Assembly (NCBI GenBank): GCA_002418595.1
Contig: DIEK01000043.1
Span: 4,321 to 9,546, forward strand
DNA: 5,226 bases
Reading direction: 5' to 3'
Source of the DNA: Candidatus Omnitrophica bacterium UBA5776
GTDB lineage: Bacteria > Omnitrophota > Gorgyraeia > Gygaellales > Profunditerraquicolaceae
The notes beneath the pieces were generated by a model. It did not search any database. It was not told where the DNA came from and saw only the letters and a list, made by a program, of their open reading frames with translations. The translations under genes were made by a program, and so were the position numbers. This document shows, piece after piece, positions 1-5,226 of the stretch (its first letter is position 1; each line of letters opens with the position of its first letter).

Positions 1-757
1 AATCTTTTCCGACCTCCCAGAGCCCGGCCTTGGTCCAGGCGCACCTTTTCCTGATTACCTCCGCCGCCGGTTCCATCTGGGGAGAAGAGATCACTTCCAA
101 AAGCTGTTTTTTATTGACTGCCGGCTTGATGATCCCGGCTTTCTCCCCGGCGATCTCCGCCAATGTCCTGCCCAGCACCCGCGTGTGCTCGTAACTTATC
201 GGCGTGATCACCGCGACAGCCGCCTCCACGCAATTAGTGGCGTCAAGCCTGCCTCCGAGTCCGGTCTCAAACACGCAGAAATCCACGTTCTCCCGGGAAA
301 AATAGCGTAAAGCCAAAGCCGTGCAGAACTCAAAATACGTAACCCCTTTTTCCCCGTCCCCGCCGCCGGATTCCCCGTTAGCTTCTATCAGCTCTCCGGC
401 GAGGCGGCTGAAAGTTTCCTCCGGGATCATCCCCTCGAAAGGGTCGCGCCCGTCCGCGCTCCGCGCGCCCGGACGCAGGATCCTGAAACGTTCCCGCAGG
501 CCGCTCAAATGCGGAGAGGTGTAAAGCCCTACGGAGCAGCCCATCTCTCTCAGCATATAAGCCGTGAAGGCGCAAGTGGAACCTTTCCCTTTGGAACCGG
601 CCACGTGCACGCAGCGCAGGCCGCGCTGCGGATCTCCGACGCGCTTCAGAAAACCCGCGAAGCGCTCCAGTTTAAAAGACGTCTTATAGGCCCAGCGGGA
701 GACCTTCTCGTAATTTATCAGGGATTCAAGATAATCCAGGATCTGGGGATAAGTCAT
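1..757 (-). CDS. folC: Bifunctional folylpolyglutamate synthase/dihydrofolate synthase, N-terminal 252 residues (3' end cut by window edge)
   Basis: FolC is a cytoplasmic ATP-dependent ligase that adds glutamate to dihydropteroate and/or tetrahydrofolate. The frame is open from the ATG at 757 to the window edge, about 60% of the usual 420-440 residues. Visible motifs: the family N-terminus TYPQILDYLESLINYEK (residues 2-18), the P-loop GSKGKGS (54-60), TSPHL (80-84), YFEFCTALAL (141-150), ETGLGGRLDATN (164-175), and the block around ISYEHT (187-192) and AGEKAGIIKP (203-212), which holds the metal-ligand His191 and the Lys206 that is carbamylated in this family. The Asp often found before that His is Glu190 here. 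The folate-loop segment after TSPHL (about residues 93-113) looks roughly a dozen residues longer than usual and is Gly/Arg/Asp-rich. The start matches the family N-terminus but has no clear Shine-Dalgarno. It lies 16 bases after the purH stop, so translational coupling is likely. The C-terminal Mur-ligase-like domain lies outside the window, so FPGS-only versus dual activity cannot be judged. Confidence 0.95.
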   Translation of the reverse strand, partial: MTYPQILDYLESLINYEKVSRWAYKTSFKLERFAGFLKRVGDPQRGLRCVHVAGSKGKGSTCAFTAYMLREMGCSVGLYTSPHLSGLRERFRILRPGARSADGRDPFEGMIPEETFSRLAGELIEANGESGGGDGEKGVTYFEFCTALALRYFSRENVDFCVFETGLGGRLDATNCVEAAVAVITPISYEHTRVLGRTLAEIAGEKAGIIKPAVNKKQLLEVISSPQMEPAAEVIRKRCAWTKAGLWEVGKD

Positions 758-773
758 GTAGGCTAAAAACGGT

Positions 774-2330
774 TCAATGTTTGAAATGCCGGATGCCTGT
801 AAAGACCATCGCTATACCGTATTTATCGCAGGCGCGGATTATCTCTTCGTCGGCTATCGAACCTCCGGGCTGTATTATCGCTTTCACGCCGGCCCGGGAC
901 GCCAGGGTGATGGAATCCGGTTTGGGGAAGAAGGCGTCCGAAGCCAGGCACAGCCCCCCGGCTTTTCTGCCGGCTTTCTTGGCGGCGATGGCTACCGACT
1001 CGACCCTGGACATCTGCCCGGCGCCTATCCCGACGCAGCGGGTCCCTTTAGCCAGTACGATCGCGTTCGACTTCACGTGTTTGGCGATCTCCCAGGCGAA
1101 AAAGAGGCTTTTCATCTGTGCGCGTCCCGGCTTTTTGCGGGTCACAACCTTAAGTTTTTGCTCGTCTAAAGAGAATATGTCGCGTTCCTGCAGCAGACAT
1201 CCTCCGTTTACGCGTTTGAAATCCATTCCCCGGAGATCGTTGTAATCCGGGAGTTCCAGCAGGCGCAGGTTCTTTCTGCCTTTGAACAGTTCGGCGACTC
1301 CTTTATGGTACCCGGGAGCGATCACGCATTCCAAGAAACCGCTGCGCAATATCGCGGACGCGGTCTTGGCGTCCAAAGGCTTATTCAGAGCGACGATGCC
1401 GCCGAAAGCGGAAAGCTGGTCGCCTTTCCAGGCGTCCAGATACGCTTTGCATAGAGTCTGCGCGCAGGCGGCGCCGCAGGGGTTATTGTGTTTCACGATC
1501 ACCGCAGACGGCTTATTGAATTCCCGTGCGATCTCCACCGCCGCGTTCAAATCGAGAAAATTGTTGAAAGAAAGCTCTTTACCCTGCAGTTGGCGCATTG
1601 CTGCCAGGCCGGATATTCTGCCGGACGTGCCGTAGAAGGCGGCGCGCTGATGCGGGTTCTCCCCATAACGGAGATCCTGCAATTTGACGAACTCCATGCG
1701 CAGATCGCGCGGCAAACCGTGGAGCCGCTCTTCCCGCCGTCCGCCGCCGGAAAGGTAAGCGTATATCGCGCCGTCATAGGCGCTGGTCCTGGCAAAGGCT
1801 TCCGCCGCGAGGGAGCGCAGCAATTCGACCGGCAGGCATCCATTGTTACGTTTCATCTCCGAGATCACGGCTGGATAACGCCGGGGGTCGCAAATCACCG
1901 CCACGGAAGCGCTGTTCTTGGCCGCGGAACGCAGCATGGACGGGCCTCCGATATCTATATTCTCGACGATCTCTTCGTCACCGGCGCCTGGCCTGGAGGC
2001 TACGGCTTCAAAAGGATACAGATTCACCACCACCATGTCTATCTCTTCAATACCCCGGTTTTTCAGGCTTTCCATATGTTCCCGGTTGCTCCTGACCGCC
2101 AGCAGTCCTCCGTGTATTGCCGGATGCAGGGTTTTCACCCTGCCGTCCAGCATCTCCGGGAAACCGGTGTGTTCTGAAACTTCCTTGACCTTAAACCCTT
2201 TCTCGCGCAGCATGGCGGCGGTTCCGCCGGTAGAAATTATCTCCACGCCGAAATCGCGCAGGCAGGCGGCGAACTCCGTAAGCCCTTGTTTATCGAAAAC
2301 GCTGATCAACGCCCTTTTTATCTTTATCAT
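774..2330 (-). CDS. purH: Bifunctional AICAR formyltransferase/IMP cyclohydrolase (PurH)
   Basis: PurH carries out the last two steps of de novo purine synthesis: it formylates AICAR with 10-formyl-tetrahydrofolate, then closes the ring to IMP. The protein has 518 residues, the normal family length, and looks complete. The N-terminal MGS-like cyclohydrolase domain (about 1-200) has STGGTAAML (33-41), GRVKTLHP (63-70, Lys66), NLYPF (103-107, Tyr105), and DIGGP through AAKN (126-139, Asp126 and Lys138), matching the known cyclohydrolase active site. The transformylase domain follows, with LRYGENPHQ (220-228), SFNNFLDLNAA (254-264), the catalytic Lys-His in KHNNPCG (280-286), SAFGGIVALN (307-316), GAGQMSRVES (436-445) and the typical C-terminus TGIRHFKH (511-518). 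I chose the ATG at 2330 over an in-frame TTG at 2357 because it gives the family N-terminus and has a good RBS. It lies 31 bases after the YchF-like gene and 16 bases before folC, probably in one operon. No broken or missing catalytic residue is seen. Confidence 0.98.
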   Translation of the reverse strand: MIKIKRALISVFDKQGLTEFAACLRDFGVEIISTGGTAAMLREKGFKVKEVSEHTGFPEMLDGRVKTLHPAIHGGLLAVRSNREHMESLKNRGIEEIDMVVVNLYPFEAVASRPGAGDEEIVENIDIGGPSMLRSAAKNSASVAVICDPRRYPAVISEMKRNNGCLPVELLRSLAAEAFARTSAYDGAIYAYLSGGGRREERLHGLPRDLRMEFVKLQDLRYGENPHQRAAFYGTSGRISGLAAMRQLQGKELSFNNFLDLNAAVEIAREFNKPSAVIVKHNNPCGAACAQTLCKAYLDAWKGDQLSAFGGIVALNKPLDAKTASAILRSGFLECVIAPGYHKGVAELFKGRKNLRLLELPDYNDLRGMDFKRVNGGCLLQERDIFSLDEQKLKVVTRKKPGRAQMKSLFFAWEIAKHVKSNAIVLAKGTRCVGIGAGQMSRVESVAIAAKKAGRKAGGLCLASDAFFPKPDSITLASRAGVKAIIQPGGSIADEEIIRACDKYGIAMVFTGIRHFKH

Positions 2331-2337
2331 CCGACAA

Positions 2338-2343
2338 CCTTCT
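2338..2343 (-). promoter_or_regulatory. Ribosome binding site of purH
   Basis: AGAAGG lies 7 bases before the ATG at 2330. It fixes the purH start at 2330 and argues against the in-frame TTG nine codons upstream. Confidence 0.8.
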
Positions 2344-2361
2344 TTCCGCCGGGTCAAACGG

Positions 2362-3066
2362 TCATTTATTGCATTTGAAAACTATATAATCCCCGTCCCT
2401 AACGATGTATTCCTTATTCTCCAGACTGATCTTGTTGTTATTCCTTGCCTGTGAAAGACTTCCCGCGCTGATTAAATCGGCATAGCTCACGACCTCCGCG
2501 CGGATAAAGCCCTTCTGGATGTCCGAATGGATGCACCCGGCGGCTTCCCAGGCGTTGGCGCCTTTTTTCAGGGACCAGGCGTGCGAATCCTTGTCTCCGG
2601 CCGTAAAATATGAAATATATCCGAACTCCGCGTAGGCGGGCGGCAACAGTTTATCCCTGTCCGCGACCTCTTCCGCGGCAGCCAGATATACCGGTTTCAC
2701 AGTCAACAACGGATAACCGGCGATGAATTTAGCTTCTTCCGCGCTTATCTCCAGTTCCGAAAGGAATTTGACCTTGTCCAACTGCTCCTTAAATCTCGCC
2801 ATGAGCTTCTTTTCCGCCTCGTCGCTCGAACGCTCCAGGCGCAGATCCACGAACTCCATATCGGAAATTATAAGATCGTCTTTATTCAACGCCGGGCAGA
2901 TGATACCGTCGGCTTCTTTGATCTTTTCCCGGTCGGTGATAAGGTCCGCCTGGATATAAACCTTCTTCCCGGAATTGAACATTTTTGCCAGGGCGTCAAC
3001 CCTTTCGTCCTTGACGTTCGCCTTACCGGGTTGAATACTATCTATGCCGAATATGCCTATTTTCAT
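2362..3066 (-). CDS. YchF/OLA1-derived TGS-domain (DUF933) protein lacking a functional GTPase core
   Basis: This 234-residue protein is clearly related to YchF (OLA1), a ribosome-associated P-loop ATPase/GTPase of about 363 residues, but is about 130 residues shorter. Residues 150-234 match the YchF TGS/DUF933 domain: YFTAGDKDSHAW (153-164), AAGCIHSDIQKGFIRAE (175-191), SYADLI (194-199) and the end EYIVRDGDYIVF (219-230). Residues 65-133 resemble the YchF helical region and the strand before G4 (EFVDLRLE, EISAEEAKF, LLTVKPVYLAAAEE). The N-terminus starts like a G domain (MKIGIFGI), then jumps to a segment like the YchF post-switch region (DERVDALAKMF, 20-30). No GxxxxGK[ST] P-loop and no G3 DxxG are present, and the YchF G4 Asn (usually NxxE) is Ala in AAAEE. 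Nucleotide binding is therefore unlikely. Ribosome or RNA binding through TGS is a guess. The frame is intact with a strong RBS. It leads the probable operon with purH and folC. Function unknown. Confidence 0.88.
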   Translation of the reverse strand: MKIGIFGIDSIQPGKANVKDERVDALAKMFNSGKKVYIQADLITDREKIKEADGIICPALNKDDLIISDMEFVDLRLERSSDEAEKKLMARFKEQLDKVKFLSELEISAEEAKFIAGYPLLTVKPVYLAAAEEVADRDKLLPPAYAEFGYISYFTAGDKDSHAWSLKKGANAWEAAGCIHSDIQKGFIRAEVVSYADLISAGSLSQARNNNKISLENKEYIVRDGDYIVFKCNK

Positions 3067-3072
3067 TATAAA

Positions 3073-3078
3073 TCCTTT
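3073..3078 (-). promoter_or_regulatory. Ribosome binding site of the YchF-like gene
   Basis: AAAGGA lies 6 bases before the ATG at 3066. It selects this ATG, whose product begins MKIGIFG like a G-domain first strand, over an in-frame TTG at 3126 that would add 20 residues without family similarity. Confidence 0.8.
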
Positions 3079-3153
3079 CTCTTTCTTGCTGGTTAGCTGC
3101 CGTGAAATGCCGGAAGAACAGGTCAAATACGCTTAGGAGAGAAATCAACGCTT

Positions 3154-3168
3154 CCTATCGCGTATAGG
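3154..3168. repeat. 15-base inverted repeat at the predicted transcription start (operator-like)
   Basis: CCTAT-CGCGT-ATAGG has two 5-base arms that are exact reverse complements around a 5-base centre. It lies directly downstream of the predicted -10 box, over the expected +1 of the YchF-like/purH/folC operon. The position suits a repressor site or a short 5'-end hairpin in the transcript. No known operator was recognised, and an arm of 5 bases can arise by chance. Confidence 0.4.
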
Positions 3169-3169
3169 T

Positions 3170-3202
3170 ATTATATTATATACCGATTTACCCGGAAAGC
3201 AA
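3170..3202 (-). promoter_or_regulatory. Sigma70-type promoter for the YchF-like/purH/folC operon
   Basis: Reading the minus strand, TTGCTT (3202-3197) is followed by a 16-base spacer and a perfect TATAAT (3180-3175). A second perfect TATAAT (3175-3170) overlaps it by one base. Transcription would begin at about 3163-3168, giving a leader of roughly 100 bases before the ATG at 3066. The -35 box matches the consensus at four of six positions. The double -10 could allow two close start sites. Its location just upstream of the first operon gene supports the call. Confidence 0.65.
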
Positions 3203-3240
3203 CCCAAATACGCCGTGGGATGATAGGAGTTAGGGATTCT

Positions 3241-3282
3241 AAAGAACGGGGATCCCGCGGCATTGCGGGTGAAAAACCCGTT
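3241..3282 (-). terminator. Possible rho-independent terminator of the ABC-F gene (nested hairpin)
   Basis: On the minus strand an outer 6-base stem, AACGGG (3282-3277) with CCCGTT (3250-3245), encloses an inner 5-base GC stem, CCCGC/GCGGG (3269-3265 with 3258-3254). A short T-rich stretch, TTCTTT (3246-3241), overlaps the 3' arm. The structure starts about 67 bases after the ABC-F stop. The outer stem is interrupted and the T tract is poor, so this may be another structured element instead. Alternative pairings compete for the same bases. Confidence 0.35.
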
Positions 3283-3303
3283 TCATCCGTGATTGATACG
3301 AAG

Positions 3304-3324
3304 TTGTTCAATGAAGATGAACAA
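3304..3324. repeat. AT-rich 7-base inverted repeat downstream of the ABC-F gene
   Basis: TTGTTCA and TGAACAA are exact reverse complements around a 7-base loop, 24 bases past the ABC-F stop on the minus strand. There is no T tract behind it on that strand, so it is a poor terminator on its own. It could be a 3' stabilising hairpin or chance. Confidence 0.3.
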
Positions 3325-3348
3325 ACAGCTAAGGTAATACAACTATCC

Positions 3349-5226
3349 TCAGTTTTCCAGAAATTCCCACCTCTTGTAGGATTCTTCAAGCTCTTTTTCC
3401 AGGGCGGTCAACCTGGCCTTTACCCCGGCTATCTTTGCCGCTTCCCGCTGATAAAAATTCATGTCCGTTAAAAGGGCGTATATATCTTTTTGCTCCGCCT
3501 CCAGCCGGTTTATTTTATCCGGCAGGGCATCCAGTTCCCTGCGCTCTCTATAAGAAAGTTTCTTCTTTTTTTCCGCGCTGTCCCCGAGCCTGTTCTCACG
3601 GGGAGGCTTGCCGGGCTTGTCCTCGCGCGCTTCAGCGGGTTTTCTCTGCCTAAGCCAGTCGTCGTATCCTCCGGGATACTCGCCTATCACGCCGTCTCCT
3701 TCCAGTACCATAGTCGAGGTCACCACGTTATTCAGAAAAGCCCTGTCGTGGCTCACTAAAAGCAGGGTCCCGGAGAATTCCAGCAACAGTTCCTCCAGCA
3801 GTTCCAGGGTCTCCAGGTCAAGGTCATTGGTAGGCTCGTCCATCACCAGCAGGTTGAACGGCCTGCTGAAAAGCCTGGCGAGAAAAACCCTGTTCCGCTC
3901 TCCTCCGGAAAGGCCGCGGACAGGATAGCGCGCCCGCTCGGGGGAAAAAAGGAATTCTTGCAGATACCCGATGACGTGCCGCGGCTTTCCGTTAAAGATT
4001 ATAGTCTCCCCCGTTCCGCTGACGTTCTCGATCACAGAACGTTCCTCCTCCAGCTGTTCGCGCAGTTGATCGTAATAAGCGATCTGCAAATCGGTCCCCA
4101 GCGTGATCTTGCCGGTATCCGGCTTGAGCAAACCGAGCAGTATCTTCAGCAGGGTGGTTTTGCCGCTGCCGTTGGGCCCGATCACCCCTATTTTGTCTCC
4201 GCGCATTATCTGAGTGGCGAAACCGCGGACCAAGCGGTTATCTCCGTAAGCGAAATTTATGTTCACCGCCTTGATCACCCTCTGGCCGGAAAAGACACTT
4301 TCCTGCGTCTTGAAGCCGGCTCGGCCGGCATCCCTGCGCTCGGCGTTCTTCTCCCGGCGCAGACGCTCAAGCGCCTTGACCCGGCCCTCATTTCTGCAGC
4401 GCCTGGCCTTCACCCCCTGCCTGATCCAAACCTCTTCGCGGGCCAGTTTCTTGTCGAAATTCTCCCGGGAGGAATCCTCGATATCCGACATCAGCCTCTT
4501 GCGTTCAAGGAACGTTTTATAATCGCAGGCCCAGCTAAAAATCCTGCCGCGGTCAATTTCCATTATCCTGGTCGCGACGCCGCTCATAAACATCCGGTCA
4601 TGAGTGACAAAGAAAACCGTCCCGGGATAATTCAACAGGAACTTCTCCAGCCAGTTCACCGAATCTATATCCAGGTGATTGGTCGGTTCGTCCAGCAGCA
4701 GCAATTCCGGTTTGAGCACCAACGCCCTGGCGAGCAGCACCCTGCGTTTCTGCCCGCCGGATAAGGTCTCGAAAGCGCTCTCCCCCGGCAGTTTCATCAG
4801 GCTTATCATATATTCCGCCTGGTTGTTGAGGTCCCAGGAAGAAGTGCGCTCTATCTCTGACTGCAGGTCGTCGAGACGGCGCAAGACTTCTTTGCCGGAG
4901 TTGGATTGCAGCAGACGGCTTAAACGGTGGTATTCCGATAAAAGTCCGGCGCGAGCGCCCAACCCTGAAAATACGACGTCGAAGACCGTGCCCTGGATAT
5001 CAGGCGGCACCTCCTGGGGAAGATGCGCCGACTGCAGGCCTGAAGAAAAGACCACGCTGCCGCCGTTGACCGTCTGCGCCCCGGACATCACTTTCATCAA
5101 CGTGGTCTTGCCGCTGCCGTTCCTGCCCAGCAGCGCGATACGCTCGCCTTTTTCCACCTGAAGGCTTAATTTATCGAAAATTAGAGGGCCGCCGAAGCTA
5201 AGGCTGATTTCCTGAAGACTGATGAG
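3349..5226 (-). CDS. uup: ABC-F family ATPase, Uup subfamily (N-terminal codon(s) beyond the window edge)
   Basis: ABC-F proteins are soluble twin-ATPase proteins with no membrane domain. Uup acts on ribosomes and/or branched DNA and is linked to suppression of transposon excision. The window shows 625 codons, numbered here from the codon at 5226; the first residues, LISLQEISLSFGG, are the usual ABC-F opening, so only one or a few codons are missing. NBD1: Walker A GRNGSGKTT (34-42), signature LSGGQ (155-159), Walker B ending in DEPTNHLD (179-186), H-loop His209. The interdomain linker carries the Uup-type WIRQGVKARR (267-276) followed by NEGRV. NBD2: GPNGSGKTT (350-358), LSGGE (439-443), DEPTNDLD (463-470), His493. 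A charged linker (about 528-556) leads to a C-terminal coiled coil (557-625) with KLSYRERRELDALP, the Uup DNA-binding domain hallmark. Both ATPase sites look intact. A GTG at 5157 is not the start, because it would remove the first beta strand. The gene ends 282 bases before the next one and is probably a separate transcription unit. Confidence 0.94.
   Translation of the reverse strand, partial: LISLQEISLSFGGPLIFDKLSLQVEKGERIALLGRNGSGKTTLMKVMSGAQTVNGGSVVFSSGLQSAHLPQEVPPDIQGTVFDVVFSGLGARAGLLSEYHRLSRLLQSNSGKEVLRRLDDLQSEIERTSSWDLNNQAEYMISLMKLPGESAFETLSGGQKRRVLLARALVLKPELLLLDEPTNHLDIDSVNWLEKFLLNYPGTVFFVTHDRMFMSGVATRIMEIDRGRIFSWACDYKTFLERKRLMSDIEDSSRENFDKKLAREEVWIRQGVKARRCRNEGRVKALERLRREKNAERRDAGRAGFKTQESVFSGQRVIKAVNINFAYGDNRLVRGFATQIMRGDKIGVIGPNGSGKTTLLKILLGLLKPDTGKITLGTDLQIAYYDQLREQLEEERSVIENVSGTGETIIFNGKPRHVIGYLQEFLFSPERARYPVRGLSGGERNRVFLARLFSRPFNLLVMDEPTNDLDLETLELLEELLLEFSGTLLLVSHDRAFLNNVVTSTMVLEGDGVIGEYPGGYDDWLRQRKPAEAREDKPGKPPRENRLGDSAEKKKKLSYRERRELDALPDKINRLEAEQKDIYALLTDMNFYQREAAKIAGVKARLTALEKELEESYKRWEFLEN

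Larger units (their letters stand above)
3067..3348. other. Intergenic region between the ABC-F gene and the YchF-like gene
   Basis: The 282 bases between the ABC-F stop and the next start hold no supported gene. They contain the weak hairpin at 3304-3324, the GC-rich stem-loop cluster at 3233-3282, the promoter at 3170-3202, the inverted repeat at 3154-3168, and a leader of about 100 bases with an RBS. No tRNA fold and no riboswitch consensus were recognised by eye. Short open frames here lack an RBS and family similarity. Confidence 0.75.

Noticed and set aside
1488..2177. Plus-strand open frame of 229 codons
   Set aside because: It is antisense to conserved purH sequence with no family similarity.
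2331..2357. TTG start for purH at 2357, adding nine residues
   Set aside because: The ATG at 2330 has AGAAGG seven bases upstream and gives the standard PurH N-terminus (IKIKRALISVFDK); the added residues have no family match.
3067..3126. TTG start for the YchF-like gene at 3126
   Set aside because: It would add 20 residues unlike YchF and run through the RBS of the ATG at 3066.
3067..3290. ZTP (pfl) or other purine/folate riboswitch upstream of the purH operon
   Set aside because: The ZTP family conserved segments could not be found by eye in the leader or upstream; a covariance-model search would settle it.
3171..3471. Short open frames on both strands in the ABC-F/YchF-like gap
   Set aside because: They lack an RBS, overlap the promoter or the ABC-F 3' end, and have no recognisable protein features; one run of about 45 codons on the minus strand has no start codon.
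3958..4764. Plus-strand open frame of 268 codons
   Set aside because: It lies antisense inside the well-supported ABC-F gene, has no recognisable domain and looks like a GC-driven shadow.
5155..5157. GTG at 5157 as the start of the ABC-F protein
   Set aside because: The frame stays open to the window edge and the upstream 23 codons encode the conserved first strand of the ABC domain.
1..5226. CRISPR array, tRNA/rRNA gene, insertion sequence or phage attachment site
   Set aside because: No regular direct repeats, cloverleaf, transposase sequence or terminal inverted repeats were seen on either strand.

Overview
The window is a compact, mid-GC bacterial chromosome segment with every gene on the minus strand. 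In transcription order, from high to low coordinates, it holds: a Uup-type ABC-F ATPase that loses only its first codon or codons at the right edge; a 282-base intergenic gap; a small protein related to the helical and TGS parts of YchF/OLA1 but without a working GTPase core; purH (AICAR transformylase/IMP cyclohydrolase); and the N-terminal half of folC (folylpolyglutamate/dihydrofolate synthase), cut by the left edge. I see no RNA gene, mobile element, CRISPR array or recent-transfer signature. The gene content is bacterial housekeeping. An uncultivated, environmental lineage (for example Omnitrophota- or Elusimicrobiota-like) is a guess from general protein style, not something the sequence proves.

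Region by region (minus strand): 5226-3349 is uup. 3348-3067 is intergenic. It holds, in order, a weak AT-rich hairpin, a GC-rich set of competing stem-loops that may terminate uup, a good sigma70-type promoter with two overlapping TATAAT boxes, a 15-base inverted repeat at the expected transcription start, and a leader of roughly 100 bases ending in a clear Shine-Dalgarno. 3066-2362 is the YchF-derived gene. purH follows after 31 bases, and folC starts 16 bases after the purH stop.

The last three genes look like one operon read from the promoter near 3170-3202. PurH uses 10-formyl-tetrahydrofolate for the last two steps of IMP synthesis, and FolC polyglutamylates folates, so purH and folC join purine synthesis to one-carbon supply. 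The lead gene is the odd member. It keeps the YchF TGS end almost intact, but the P-loop is absent, no G3 motif is visible, and the G4 asparagine is replaced. It still has a good RBS and an unbroken frame, so it looks like a maintained protein rather than a decayed pseudogene. This is the most interesting object in the window.
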